From the NCBI RefSeq assembly GCF_019947135.1, contig NZ_JAGSHT010000030.1, positions 1 through 62,974 of the forward strand: a DNA stretch of 62,974 nucleotides. The letters are read 5' to 3'. The notes beneath the pieces were generated by a model. It was not told the DNA's origin, did not search any database, and saw nothing but the letters and a program-made list of their open reading frames with translations. Numbering within the stretch: position 1 is the stretch's first letter; each line of letters starts with the position of its first letter. A program made the position numbers and the translations under genes. The DNA is from Occultella gossypii (GTDB taxonomy: Bacteria > Actinomycetota > Actinomycetes > Actinomycetales > Beutenbergiaceae). Of the stretch, positions 8,752 through 17,575 are shown piece after piece.

Positions 8752-9747
8752 ATGCGCCAGGTGCGGATGCAGGACGTGGCGGATGCTGCGGGCGTGTCGA
8801 CCTCGACGGTCTCGAACTACCTGCATCGACCCGGGCGACTGAAGCCCGATACGGCCGAGCGCATTCGCCAGGCGATCGAAGCCTTCGACTACCAGCCGCA
8901 CTCGGGGGCGGCTGAGCTCCGTGGTGCGCGTCGAGGCCTCATCGGGGTCGTCATACCCGACGTGACGAACTACTTCTACGCCTCGATCGTGCGTGGGGTC
9001 ACCGATGTCGCCCTGGAGCGAGGCCTGTCGGTCGTGCTGTGCGACAGCGGTGATGACCCCGCCCGGGAGATCGCACTGTTCGACCAGCTGTCGGAACGGC
9101 GCGCGCTCGGGGCCGTCGTCGTTCCGCTCTCTGCCGATCACGAGAGGCTGCAGCGACTCATCCGGAGGGGCATCCAGGTCGTCGTGGCAGACCGGGCCTC
9201 GGCAACCAGCACGGGCTGCAGCGTCGGAGTCGATGATGTGCGAGGAGGCCGGATCGCGGTCGAACACCTGGTCGCCGGCGGCGCCCGCGACATCGCCGTG
9301 ATCAACGGGGCGTGGTCCATCAAACAGTGCGCTGATCGGTTCCAGGGTGCGGTCGGTGCAGCCGGCAAGGATGCCTCGGTTCGCGTGCGTCAGGTCGAGG
9401 TCTCGGCCATGACGGTCGAGCAGGGTGCAGCGGCGGCGACCTCGCTGCTCGCGGACCTTCCCGACGCACTCTTCTGCACCAACGACTTCCTGGCCGCGGG
9501 CGCCGTACAGGCACTGCTGGCCGCGGGAATCGAGGTGCCGGGACAGGTGCGGGTCGTCGGGTACGGGGACCTCGAGCTCGCCAGCCTGGCGCAGGTGCCG
9601 TTGACGACCATCTCGCAGCCGGTGGCCGAGCTGGGGCGGCTGGCCCTCGAGCTGCTCGTCGCCGACGTGAACCACGGGGCGGAGCACCAGCACGCCGTGA
9701 GCATCCTCGAGCCAGCACTCGTGGTCAGGGAGTCGGCTCCGTCCTGA
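8752..9747 (+). CDS. LacI-family transcriptional repressor of the sugar operon
   Basis: The 331-residue protein has a classic LacI helix-turn-helix (MQDVADAAGVSTSTVSNYLHRP), a hinge helix (RRGLIGVVIPDVTNYFYASIV) and a periplasmic-binding-protein-like effector domain through residue 320 (VGVDDVRGGRIAVEHLV, DALFCTNDFLAAGAVQALLAAG, VVGYGDLELASLAQVPLTTISQP). It would bind the two palindromes in the shared upstream region and block the isomerase operon until a sugar binds. Its recognition helix (STSTVSNYLHRPG) differs from that of the two other LacI proteins in the window, matching the different operator. AAGGAGG sits 10 bases before the ATG. The effector is unknown. Confidence 0.9.
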   Translation: MRQVRMQDVADAAGVSTSTVSNYLHRPGRLKPDTAERIRQAIEAFDYQPHSGAAELRGARRGLIGVVIPDVTNYFYASIVRGVTDVALERGLSVVLCDSGDDPAREIALFDQLSERRALGAVVVPLSADHERLQRLIRRGIQVVVADRASATSTGCSVGVDDVRGGRIAVEHLVAGGARDIAVINGAWSIKQCADRFQGAVGAAGKDASVRVRQVEVSAMTVEQGAAAATSLLADLPDALFCTNDFLAAGAVQALLAAGIEVPGQVRVVGYGDLELASLAQVPLTTISQPVAELGRLALELLVADVNHGAEHQHAVSILEPALVVRESAPS

Positions 9748-9752
9748 GCTAC

Positions 9753-10949
9753 TCACCACGCGACCGTCACGACGCCGGACTCGTAGGTGGCCACGGGGTT
9801 GGCCAATGGACCCGGCCTCAGCTGCTCGGCGTCGACGAGGCGGAGCCCGGGGAGCCGCGTGACCAGGGTGCGCACAGTGGCGGCGATCTCCACGCGAGCC
9901 AACTGCTGCCCGGCACACATGTGGGGACCGTCGCCGAAGCTCAGGTGGCCACGAGCCGAGCGACTCACGTCCAGGGCGTCGGGGTCGTCCCAGCGGCGCG
10001 GGTCGCGATTCGCGCCCACCGGCGAGACGGAGACCGTTGTTCCCTCGGCAACGAGCTGGTCACCGACCTGAACGTCCTGCAGCGACGTGCGCGGGAACAA
10101 CGTCAAGAACATCGGCGTGAAGCGGAGCAACTCCTCGACAGCTGTCGGCACCAGATCTGGGTCCGCTACCAGAGCCTCATACTGGGCCCGATCGGTCAGG
10201 AGAGCGACGACGGCGGTCGCGATGACATAGGCCACGGTGTCGCGCCCCGATGTGCTCAGCACGAACGCGAGGCCCTCGACCTCGATCCGGTCGAGGCCGG
10301 GGTTGGCGACGAGGTCCGAGAAGACGTCATCCCCGGGCTCCTGCCGGCGGTGCTCCAGCGCGAGCCGCAGCAGGTCGTGACGGTCCTGAGCCGGCGCGCC
10401 CTGCACGAAGCAGCGGGTGAACTCCGCCATCAGGTGCGGTGGCACGCCGAGCGCGAGCCCGTGCACGCGCACCGAGATGGGCTGAGCCAGGTGCGCGGTC
10501 AGGTTCGCCGGGGCGCCGTGCGCGAGCATCTCGTCGAGTACGGAGTCGACGACGTCCTCGATCTCGGCGGTCCGCGTGCGGACAGCCTTGACCGAGAGCC
10601 GGCGCGTGATGGCCCGGCGCAGCCGCAGGTGCTGGGGGCCGTCCATCGAGAGCAGCGAGGTCGAGGCGACGGCCTGCCGGCCCCGGTCGTCCAAAGGCCC
10701 CGGAGCCACCCCATCGACCAATGCGGACTCACGGAGCGGGCTCCGGTGGTGCGCGACCGTGAACCGCGGGTCGGAGAGAACGGACCGTGCCTCCTCGTGA
10801 CGGGTGATGACAAACCCCTCGTGGCCGTCCTCGTAGCGCAGGGGCGCGGCCGCGCCGGCCTCGCGCCACTGTGCGAACCGAGGCGACGGCGAGGTCGGTG
10901 TCGAGTCTCCTGGCAGCGCAGCCGGAGAGTGGAAGGGGCAGTCGGTCAT
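9753..10949 (-). CDS. Cytochrome P450
   Basis: This 398-residue soluble bacterial P450 shows all signatures: the I-helix segment FVLSTSGRDTVAY (SGRDT for the usual AGxDT oxygen-activation motif), the K-helix EELLR (ExxR), and the haem loop FGDGPHMCAG with the axial Cys at residue 345. The opening MTDCPFH is common in class I enzymes of actinomycetes. It inserts one oxygen atom into a substrate using electrons from a ferredoxin and reductase; neither is encoded nearby. The substrate is unknown. It is divergent from an AraC-type regulator across 93 bp, which suggests that regulator controls it. Confidence 0.93.
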   Translation of the reverse strand: MTDCPFHSPAALPGDSTPTSPSPRFAQWREAGAAAPLRYEDGHEGFVITRHEEARSVLSDPRFTVAHHRSPLRESALVDGVAPGPLDDRGRQAVASTSLLSMDGPQHLRLRRAITRRLSVKAVRTRTAEIEDVVDSVLDEMLAHGAPANLTAHLAQPISVRVHGLALGVPPHLMAEFTRCFVQGAPAQDRHDLLRLALEHRRQEPGDDVFSDLVANPGLDRIEVEGLAFVLSTSGRDTVAYVIATAVVALLTDRAQYEALVADPDLVPTAVEELLRFTPMFLTLFPRTSLQDVQVGDQLVAEGTTVSVSPVGANRDPRRWDDPDALDVSRSARGHLSFGDGPHMCAGQQLARVEIAATVRTLVTRLPGLRLVDAEQLRPGPLANPVATYESGVVTVAW

Positions 10950-11030
10950 GTGTTCTCCACATCCAGCTCTCTCGGTGGCCTCAATGCCAGAAATTCATCA
11001 TGAAGCGCGCTATTCGCTGATTACTAGGAC

Positions 11031-11036
11031 TAATCT
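11031..11036 (+). promoter_or_regulatory. Putative -10 box of the AraC-type gene
   Basis: TAATCT (four of six consensus bases) ends six bases before the ATG at 11043, and no ribosome-binding site is present. This fits a leaderless mRNA. No clear -35 box is visible. Confidence 0.3.
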
Positions 11037-11042
11037 TGGACA

Positions 11043-11963
11043 ATGGCCGCCGATTTTGTGACACACGTTCAGATACGGGAACGGTTCGCGACCCTTCGTC
11101 AGGTCGGCATCGCAGCGGAGAGTTACCCGAAGTACGTCAAGACCGCCATCGAGCCGCACCATCTGGACGTGGTCCTGATGACGTTCGTGCGCGCGGGCCG
11201 CGGTCAGCACGTGATGGGCGAGGCGGTGCACGAGATCCTCGCGCCGAGCGTGGCGGTGACCATGGCGGGCGAGCCCCACAGCGTGGTCAGTGATGCTGAC
11301 GGCGTCGATGTCGTCAACGTCTTCATCGATCCGCTTGTGCGGCCGCTCCCGACGCTCAGCCCACCGCTGGACCTGGCGCTCGCCGCCCTGATCCCGCTGC
11401 CATCTGCGCCGGCTCTGTCGCCCACCCGGTTCGCCCAGGTCGAGCTACGCGACGACGACCGCTTCGCCCCGCTGCTCGACCTGCTCGTCGCCGAGACAGC
11501 GCAGCCGCGCAACGTCGAGCTGATCGAGGCGCTCAGGACCGCGTTGCTGGCAACGTGCGCCCATGCCGTGGTGGAGCGTGGGCTACTCCCCGGGGACCCA
11601 CCCCGCAACGCGACCGACGCACGGATCGGTGCGGTTCGTGCCTGGCTCGACCAGCACTACCTCGAGCAGCACTCCCTCGGGTCGTTGGCCGAGCGTGCGC
11701 ATCTCGAGCGCACCTACTTCTCGACCCGCTTCTCGCAGGTAGTGGGCATGTCGTTCAGCGAGTACGTGATCCGGCTACGGATTCGCTATGCCGCTGGACT
11801 GCTCCAGACGACCGAACGCACGGTCTCCGAGATCAGCCGAGCGAGCGGATTCAGGGACCTCTCCAACTTCGGTCGCGCCTTCAAACGACTGACCGGCGTA
11901 GCCCCTCGACAGTTCCGTCGTGAAGCCCGTGCGGTGAGTGGCGCAGGAGGAGATCAGCGGTGA
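11043..11963 (+). CDS. AraC-family transcriptional regulator
   Basis: The 306-residue protein has an N-terminal sensor of the AraC-binding-like type (residues about 20-170, with HHLDVVLMTFVRAGRGQHVMG), and a C-terminal pair of helix-turn-helix motifs: LGSLAERAHLERTYFSTRFSQVVGMSFSEYVIRLRIRYAAGLL and VSEISRASGFRDLSNFGRAFKRLTGVAPRQFRR, the AraC signature. It probably activates the divergent P450 gene, judging only from position. The effector cannot be inferred. The ATG is chosen because a -10 box lies at the right distance for a leaderless transcript. Confidence 0.88.
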   Translation: MAADFVTHVQIRERFATLRQVGIAAESYPKYVKTAIEPHHLDVVLMTFVRAGRGQHVMGEAVHEILAPSVAVTMAGEPHSVVSDADGVDVVNVFIDPLVRPLPTLSPPLDLALAALIPLPSAPALSPTRFAQVELRDDDRFAPLLDLLVAETAQPRNVELIEALRTALLATCAHAVVERGLLPGDPPRNATDARIGAVRAWLDQHYLEQHSLGSLAERAHLERTYFSTRFSQVVGMSFSEYVIRLRIRYAAGLLQTTERTVSEISRASGFRDLSNFGRAFKRLTGVAPRQFRREARAVSGAGGDQR

Positions 11964-11991
11964 CATCTCCGATCAGCCGGTGTGGACCCTC

Positions 11992-12194
11992 GCCCTGACC
12001 GCCTGGGGCGACCGCTGGGCGGCCCCGGACGGCCCGCCGATCGTCTACCACCACACCGGGTGCGGCGGGACGGTCGCCCCCCAGCTCACCTGCACGACGT
12101 GCGGCCCGCTCGGCGACGCCACCCAGGTCGAGGCCCACCCCGGCTGCCGGACGACCGCGCCGCCGTCATCCGGGAGCGATTGGCGGCGGGTTGG
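11992..12194 (+). pseudogene. HxlR regulator relic, 5'-truncated and frameshifted
   Basis: Translating from 11992 gives ALTAWGDRWAAPDGPPIVY, then CTTCG and QVEAHPG, nearly the same as the C-terminal third of the HxlR protein at 363-857. Near 12142 a few bases are missing relative to that gene, and the homology continues in another frame as DDRAAVIRERLAAG. The TAG stop of the intact gene is TGG here. The DNA-binding half is absent. The remains directly follow the AraC-type gene and are probably not functional. Confidence 0.75.
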
Positions 12195-12276
12195 TCCGAC
12201 TCTCGGTCCCGGCGCGTTGGCGCGGTGTGGGCGCGCCCACGCCTGAAGCGTCGGACGCGCCCACGTCAGTGCGGGG

Positions 12277-12831
12277 TCAGGCGGTCGTGGCGGTGCGCTT
12301 GGGAAGCACCCAGCCCGCACGCGGGAAGTGGCAGGTGTAGCCGTTCGGGAAGGCGATCAGGTAGTCCTGATGCTCCGGCTCGGCCTCCCAGAAGGGCCCC
12401 GCGGGCTCGATCGTGGTCACGGCCTTGCCCGGCCACAAGCGTGACGCATCGACGTCCGCGATCGTGTCGCGAGCGACCCTGTCCTGTTCGGGGGTGACCG
12501 GGAAGATCGCCGAACGGTAGCTCGCGCCGATGTCGTTGCCCTGGCGGTTCAGGGTCGACGGGTCGTGGATCTGGAAGAAGAACGCCAGGATGTCCCGTTA
12601 GGTGGTCTGCGCCGGGTCGAAGACGATCTCGACCGCTTCCGCGTGTCCGGGGTGATTGCGGTACGTGGCGTGGTCGTTCTCTCCGCCGGTGTATCCGACG
12701 CGGGTGCCCAGGACTCCGGGCTGTCGTCGGATGAGGTCCTCCATGCCCCAGAAACAACCGCCGGCGAGGACGGCCGTCTCCGCACCCGGCTCGCGGGTGA
12801 TCTGTCCGGTGTCATTGATTCCGCTGGTCAT
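12277..12831 (-). pseudogene. msrA: Peptide methionine sulfoxide reductase A broken by a stop codon
   Basis: The 184-codon frame encodes an MsrA: catalytic GGCFWGMED (Cys26), [54 protein letters not shown] and HQDYL motifs are all present in one frame. Codon 78, which in the family reads Tyr in TTYRDIL, is TAA (12598-12600). A single base change from TAC or TAT would explain it. Translation would stop after 77 residues, leaving the active-site Cys but not the rest of the fold. MsrA reduces S-methionine sulfoxide in oxidised proteins. The start ATG overlaps the msrB stop (ATGA), so both were cotranscribed. It could be a true recent mutation or a sequencing error. Confidence 0.9.
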
Positions 12832-13307
12832 GATGCACGCTCCTGTGTGCTGTCGGGGTCGGCTGGGTCGAACAGCGAGCGGTACTCGCCGTAACCCTGC
12901 GCGTCGAGTTCGGCGGCCGGGACGAACCTCAGGGCGGCCGAGTTCATGCAGTACCGCTGCCCGCCGGCGGCCGTCGGCCCGTCATCGAACAGGTGCCCGA
13001 GGTGGCTGTCGGCGTGTGCCGACCGCACCTCGGTACGGATCATTCCGAACGTGGCGTCGGTCTCGGAGCGAACCGCGTCCGTCCCGATCGGCTTCGTGAA
13101 GCTCGGCCATCCGGTGCCGCTGTCGAACTTGTCGGTCGACGAGAACAGGGGTTCGCCGGAGACCACGTCCACATAGATTCCGGGCTCGTGGTTGTTCCAG
13201 TACGCATTGCGGAACGCGGGTTCGGTGCCGTTCTTCTGCGTCACCTTGAACTGGCTGCGGGTCAAGCGGCTCAGCGCCTCGGGGGTCTTGCGGTAGTCGT
13301 GTGGCAC
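12828..13307 (-). CDS. msrB: Peptide methionine (R)-S-oxide reductase MsrB
   Basis: The 159-residue protein carries the MsrB motifs [21 protein letters not shown] and [13 protein letters not shown], whose Cys is the catalytic residue. It is the only Cys, so the zinc-binding CxxC pairs found in many MsrB proteins are missing, and reduction must use an external thiol. It repairs R-methionine sulfoxide. The start is a GTG at 13307, preceded by AGAGGAGAG; this gives the usual MsrB N-terminus. The gene overlaps msrA by 4 bp, and with that gene broken it may be the only methionine sulfoxide reductase made from this operon. Confidence 0.93.
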   Translation of the reverse strand: MPHDYRKTPEALSRLTRSQFKVTQKNGTEPAFRNAYWNNHEPGIYVDVVSGEPLFSSTDKFDSGTGWPSFTKPIGTDAVRSETDATFGMIRTEVRSAHADSHLGHLFDDGPTAAGGQRYCMNSAALRFVPAAELDAQGYGEYRSLFDPADPDSTQERAS

Positions 13308-13480
13308 GATCTCTCCTCTTCTGACGTCGCTGGCTGCGGCGTCACTGATCAGAACAACGCAGCGCGTCGTTTTGGTCCCGGGCTCTGCGAACTCGATCCT
13401 TCGTGGTGGCAGATCGGATCTCGGCGCCGCTGACCGTGTGGAACTACGGTGGCGATGTTGACAGAACACGGAGGTGCGTG

Positions 13481-14398
13481 ATGAAGGCGATCGTGGTGAC
13501 GGATCAGGCCGCGGGAACGGCCGGAATGACGCTGGCGGAGCGGCCCGACCCCGAGGCGGCGAGCAACGACGTCGTCGTGGAGGTTCATGCCTCGGGATTC
13601 ACGCCCGGTGAGCTGACGTGGCCTGGCACGTGGACCGACCGCCTCGGCCGGGACCGAACACCGTCGATCCCCGGTCACGAGTTGGCCGGCGTGGTCAGTG
13701 CGCTCGGCTACGGCACGAGAGGGCTGACCGTGGGCCAGCGGGTGTTCGGGCTCGCCGACTGGACCCGCGACGGCACCCTGGCGGAGTACGTGGCGGTCGA
13801 GGCACGTAACCTCGCACCACTACCGGGCGATGTGGACTTCATAGCCGGTGCGAGCCTGCCGATCTCGGGCCTGACCGCATGGCAGGGACTGTTCGTGCAC
13901 GGCCGCCTTCAGGTGGGGCAGAGCGTCCTCGTCCACGGCGCAGCCGGCGGTGTCGGCTCGATGGTGACGCAACTCGCCCGAGAGGCCGGTGCCTACGTGA
14001 TCGGCACCGGGCGTGCCGCCGACCGGCTCGCGGCGTTCGACTTCGGCGCGCAGGAGTACGTCGACCTCGACAACGACTCGCTGGAGGACGTCGGCGGAGT
14101 CGACCTGGTCTTCGACGTCATCGGCGGCGACGTCGGAAGGCGGTCCGCGCGGCTGGTTCGATCCGGAGGAACGCTGGTGACCATTGCCGGCCCACCCGAG
14201 GCAGGCCCTGCGGGCGGGCTGGCGGTGGATTTCGTCGTCGAGGCCGACCGCGCGCAACTGGGTGAGGTCGTCCAGCGAGTTCGGGACGGCCGGCTTCGGA
14301 CAAATATCGGCAGCACCGCGACCCTCGACCTCGCTGTTGCCGCGTTCAACCCGACCGAGCGGATCACGGGAAAGACGATCATTCGCGTTCGTCCATAG
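13481..14398 (+). CDS. Zinc-independent MDR-family NADPH oxidoreductase (quinone oxidoreductase-like)
   Basis: The 305-residue product belongs to the medium-chain dehydrogenase/reductase superfamily: GroES-like N-terminal domain (residues 1-120, PSIPGHELAGVVSALG, VFGLADWTRDGTLAEYVAV) and Rossmann domain with LVHGAAGGVGSMVTQLAREAGAYVIGTG. The catalytic and structural zinc ligands of true alcohol dehydrogenases are absent, as in quinone oxidoreductases. It probably reduces quinones or activated double bonds with NADPH. GGAGG lies 6 bases before the ATG. It is divergent from the msrBA operon across 173 bp, perhaps a shared oxidative-stress context, though nothing in the spacer proves it. Confidence 0.85.
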   Translation: MKAIVVTDQAAGTAGMTLAERPDPEAASNDVVVEVHASGFTPGELTWPGTWTDRLGRDRTPSIPGHELAGVVSALGYGTRGLTVGQRVFGLADWTRDGTLAEYVAVEARNLAPLPGDVDFIAGASLPISGLTAWQGLFVHGRLQVGQSVLVHGAAGGVGSMVTQLAREAGAYVIGTGRAADRLAAFDFGAQEYVDLDNDSLEDVGGVDLVFDVIGGDVGRRSARLVRSGGTLVTIAGPPEAGPAGGLAVDFVVEADRAQLGEVVQRVRDGRLRTNIGSTATLDLAVAAFNPTERITGKTIIRVRP

Positions 14399-14453
14399 CG
14401 ACGTGGGGTCGCCACACCCGACGGAGATGCGCCGCGCGCTCAGTACCCGCTGC

Positions 14454-16721
14454 TCAGGCCTCCCGCACGACGGCGTAGCCCCAGCCGGGCACGGTCACGT
14501 CACCGGAGTGCGCGGCGCCGGTGACGAGGTCGGTCCCGTTCGCCGGGACGCGCACCTCGCTGTCGGTGTGGTTGAGCACGAACAGGTAGGACGCACCGTC
14601 CTCACCGACCCGCCGCACCACCTCGACTCCAGGTTCGGCCGACGCCGCCGCCACCACACCGGACTCGGCCAGGAGTTCGCCCACGAGCCAGGCCACGCCG
14701 GCCTCGTCCTGACGCGTCGCGGCGTACCAGGCCGCCCCCTCGCCGACGACGTTGCGAGTGACCGCGGGCCCACCCGGCAGCGGCCCGTCCACGAACGACC
14801 GGAGTACCTCCGCGGAACCGACGCGGACGCGCTCGGTCCACACGTCCGCCGTCGTGCCGTCGTCGAGCGCGACGCGCTCGCCCGCGAGCAACGGGAAGAA
14901 CTCGTCGGTCTTCACGCCGAGCAGGTCCCGGAAGGCGCCGGGGTAGCCGCCGAGGCGGATGTGGTCGTTCTCGTTGACGATCCCGGAGAAGTAGGTGATC
15001 AGCACGCTGGCGCCACGTTCGGCGGCAGCGGCGATGTTCGCGGCGCCCTCGTCGGTGACCAGGTAGAGCGTCGGCACCAGGACGAGGTCGTAGCCGGACA
15101 GGTCGGCAGTCGGGTTCACCACGTCCACGGTCACGCCGCGGCGCCAGAGCTCGCGGTAGAGGGCGCGCAGCCGGTCGAACGCCGTGACGTCCTCGCTCGG
15201 GTGCGAGTCGAGCTCGACGGCCCACCAGTTGACGTAGTCGAACACGATCGCGGCGCGCGCCTGCACCCGTGCGCCGCGCACCGGCGCGATGGCCCGCAGC
15301 GTCTCGCCGAGGCGCACGGAGTCGGACCAGATCTGAGAGTCCCGGCCCGCGTGCGGCACCAGCGAGGAGTGGAACTTCTCCGCGCCGGCCTTGGACTGGC
15401 GCCACTGGAAGAACATGACCGAGTCCGCCCCGCGGGCGACGTGCGCGAGCGAGTTCCGCAGCATCTCCCCCGGACCCTTGGCCCGGTTGCGCGGCTGCCA
15501 GTTCACGGCCCCGCTGGAGTGCTCCATCAGGATCCACGGCTTGCCCTTGGCGGTTCCGCGCGTCATGTCCGCGGCGAGCGCGAGCTCGACCTCCCGCTCG
15601 GCGTCGGCGGAGACGGTGTAGTGGTCGGTCGCGACCACGTCGACCTCGTCGCCCCAGCGGTAGTAGTCCATCCACTTGGTGCCCGGCCCCACCATGAAGT
15701 TCGTGGTGATCGGGACGCCCGGGGTGATCTTGCGGACCGCGTCCCGGAGCAGCGTGTAGTAGCTGAGCAGCGTGTCCGAGGAGTACCGAGCGAAGTCCAG
15801 CTGCTGGGTCGGGTTCGCGTAGGTGGGCGCGGACCGCGGCGGCTGGATGTCCTTGAAGGAGTTGTACTTCTGCGACCAGAACGCGGTGCCCCAGGCGTCG
15901 TTCAAGGAGTTGATCGACTTGTAGCGCTTGATGAGCCAGGCCCGGAACGACTTCTCGGCCGCCTCGGAGTAGTCGTGCGGGACGTGGCAGCCGATCTCGT
16001 TGTCGACGTGCCACAGCGCCAGCGCCGGGTGACCCGCGTAGCGCTCGGCGACGGCGGACGCCATCTTCACCGCGTAGTCGCGGTAGACCTTCGAGGAGAT
16101 CGCGTAGGACTGCCGCCCGCCCTGGCCCAGGACGGTGCCGTCGGCGAGGACTGGCAGGATCTCGGGGTGTGCGACGGTCAGCCACGGCGGCGGCGACGCG
16201 GTCGCGGTCGCCAGCGCGACCCGGATCCCGGCGGCCGAGAGACGGTCCATCATGTTGTCCAACCAGGCCCAGTCGTACTTGCCCTCTCGTGGCTCGATGG
16301 TGGCCCAGGAGAAGATCGCCAGGCTGACGATGTTCACCCCGGCCTCCCGCATCAGCTGGATGTCCTCGAGACGGGTGGCCATCGGCCACTGCTCCGGGTT
16401 GTAGTCACCGCCGAAGCCCATGCCGGTCAGACCGATCGGCCAGGCGTCCGGCTCGACGACCGGCTCCTCGTCGGCCCCGGCCACCTCCTCGGCGGCCCGC
16501 TCCTCGGCTGCCCCCTCCTCGGCCCCGGCCCCGGCCCCCTCCTCGGCCCCGGCTCCCTCCTCGGCGCCGGCCACCGTCGAGTCAGTCGCGGAGCCGTCGA
16601 GATCGTCGGTTCGCGGCGACTGACTCGACCCGTCCGTGACTGACTCGGCCGTGGTGGATGCCGCTTCGTCACCTTCCGTGCGGCTCTGGTCGGACGCGGG
16701 CACCGTTGGGTCGACAGACAT
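14454..16721 (-). CDS. GH42 beta-galactosidase with acidic N-terminal extension
   Basis: The catalytic part is a full GH42 enzyme beginning at about residue 101 (MGFGGDYNPEQWP). The acid/base Glu is at about 242 in WHVDNEIGCH and the nucleophile Glu at about 400 in ILMEHSSGAVNW, followed by the trimerisation and C-terminal beta domains. It hydrolyses beta-galactosides inside the cell. The first 100 residues are unusual: a Ser/Thr/Asp-rich stretch then a run of AEEGAG-like repeats (residues about 51-87). No signal peptide is present. The true start could lie further in, for example at the GTG within EEVAG, since the family normally begins near MGFGG. The gene stands alone, convergent with the oxidoreductase and downstream of the TetR gene. 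Confidence 0.9.
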   Translation of the reverse strand: MSVDPTVPASDQSRTEGDEAASTTAESVTDGSSQSPRTDDLDGSATDSTVAGAEEGAGAEEGAGAGAEEGAAEERAAEEVAGADEEPVVEPDAWPIGLTGMGFGGDYNPEQWPMATRLEDIQLMREAGVNIVSLAIFSWATIEPREGKYDWAWLDNMMDRLSAAGIRVALATATASPPPWLTVAHPEILPVLADGTVLGQGGRQSYAISSKVYRDYAVKMASAVAERYAGHPALALWHVDNEIGCHVPHDYSEAAEKSFRAWLIKRYKSINSLNDAWGTAFWSQKYNSFKDIQPPRSAPTYANPTQQLDFARYSSDTLLSYYTLLRDAVRKITPGVPITTNFMVGPGTKWMDYYRWGDEVDVVATDHYTVSADAEREVELALAADMTRGTAKGKPWILMEHSSGAVNWQPRNRAKGPGEMLRNSLAHVARGADSVMFFQWRQSKAGAEKFHSSLVPHAGRDSQIWSDSVRLGETLRAIAPVRGARVQARAAIVFDYVNWWAVELDSHPSEDVTAFDRLRALYRELWRRGVTVDVVNPTADLSGYDLVLVPTLYLVTDEGAANIAAAAERGASVLITYFSGIVNENDHIRLGGYPGAFRDLLGVKTDEFFPLLAGERVALDDGTTADVWTERVRVGSAEVLRSFVDGPLPGGPAVTRNVVGEGAAWYAATRQDEAGVAWLVGELLAESGVVAAASAEPGVEVVRRVGEDGASYLFVLNHTDSEVRVPANGTDLVTGAAHSGDVTVPGWGYAVVREA
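16461..16571 (-). repeat. Low-complexity repeat encoding AEEGAG-like units in the GH42 gene
   Basis: The segment consists of repeated GAGGAGGGGGCC-like units encoding Ala/Glu/Gly repeats. It lies before the first conserved GH42 motif and looks prone to slippage. Confidence 0.7.
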
Positions 16722-16883
16722 GCTCCGAAGCGTATTCAGCCGGGCTGGCGGAACCTAATCCGCTCACCGGATCCGGCAGTGTCGGCCGGTCAGCCGAGCC
16801 CTCGGTCCTCCGCCTTGCGGAGCATCACCCTGGCGGTGAGATCGGGATCTCCACCGCACGGCGGATGCGCGGCAGATAGCCGA

Positions 16884-17540
16884 TCAGGCTGCGACGAGCC
16901 ACCGCAGACCGACCCGCACCTCGTCCGGATCAGCACCGTCGGCGACCGACCGCAGCGCCTGCCGCCACGCCGCCGTGAGGATCGCGGCCGTCGCGCCCGC
17001 CCGCCCGGGCACCGCTCGAACGAGCGCCGCGGCGATGACGTCGGCGCCGCCGTCGGGTCGTGGCTCCGCCAGTACTCGGGTGACGCCGAACCGCACCGCC
17101 GCGTCGAACGCGACCTCGAGAGCGGTCGCGAGCGCGGACCGGTCCACCAGCACGGCCGCACCACGTGCGCCCGCCGAGGCACCGCCGTTCACACCCGCCG
17201 AGCCACCGCCGTCGGGCGCATTGTCCCCGTCGGCCGAGCCATCGCCGTCGGGGTCCTTGCCTGCTGAGCCACCGGCCACCGCCAGGGCGTCGAGAGCACC
17301 CTCGATGCGCTCGACCATGCGCTTGTCCATCTCGTCGCGGACCATCGTGAACAGGCCGAGCTTGTTGCCGAAGTGGTGATAGAGCGAGCCGGTGGTCACG
17401 CCCGCGGCGTGCGCGACCGCTTGGACACTCAGCGCCTCATATCCCTGGCGTTGGAGGTGATCGATCGCCGCGTCCAGCAGTCGCGCCTTCGCACTCCCCG
17501 GGAGCGGGATCCAGTCCGTCATCCCGACACCATAAGCCAT
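16884..17540 (-). CDS. TetR-family regulator with a Gly/Asp-rich insert
   Basis: Residues 15-65 form the TetR helix-turn-helix (LLDAAIDHLQRQGYEALSVQAVAHAAGVTTGSLYHHFGNKLGLF). The ligand domain follows but is interrupted by a Gly/Ser/Asp/Ala-rich insert (about residues 89-128) that I do not expect in the family. The ATG at 17540 is nine bases from a -10-like TACGGT inside the palindromic operator, so the message may be leaderless; an alternative ATG at 17522 would remove six residues. It is divergent from a VOC-domain gene, and both promoters share one operator, so it probably represses itself and that gene. Ligand unknown. Confidence 0.85.
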   Translation of the reverse strand: MAYGVGMTDWIPLPGSAKARLLDAAIDHLQRQGYEALSVQAVAHAAGVTTGSLYHHFGNKLGLFTMVRDEMDKRMVERIEGALDALAVAGGSAGKDPDGDGSADGDNAPDGGGSAGVNGGASAGARGAAVLVDRSALATALEVAFDAAVRFGVTRVLAEPRPDGGADVIAAALVRAVPGRAGATAAILTAAWRQALRSVADGADPDEVRVGLRWLVAA

Positions 17541-17549
17541 TGACGGCAG

Positions 17550-17568
17550 ACCGTAATCAATTTACGGT
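17550..17568. promoter_or_regulatory. Palindromic TetR operator overlapping both divergent -10 boxes
   Basis: ACCGTAA-TCAAT-TTACGGT is a perfect 7-bp inverted repeat with a 5-bp spacer between the TetR and VOC genes. Each arm contains TACGGT when read outward, placed as a weak -10 box 7 bases before the VOC ATG and 9 bases before the TetR ATG. A repressor bound here would shut both promoters at once. Confidence 0.7.
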
Positions 17569-17575
17569 TCTCACC

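Noticed and set aside
14184-16643. Open frame of 819 codons opposite the GH42 gene
   Set aside because: No recognisable motif, and the minus strand encodes a complete GH42 enzyme with both catalytic Glu residues.
16722-16883. Short coding-looking stretch (DLTARVMLRKAEDRGLG) between the GH42 and TetR genes
   Set aside because: It is 17 codons without a start or recognised family; it may be chance or an old relic.
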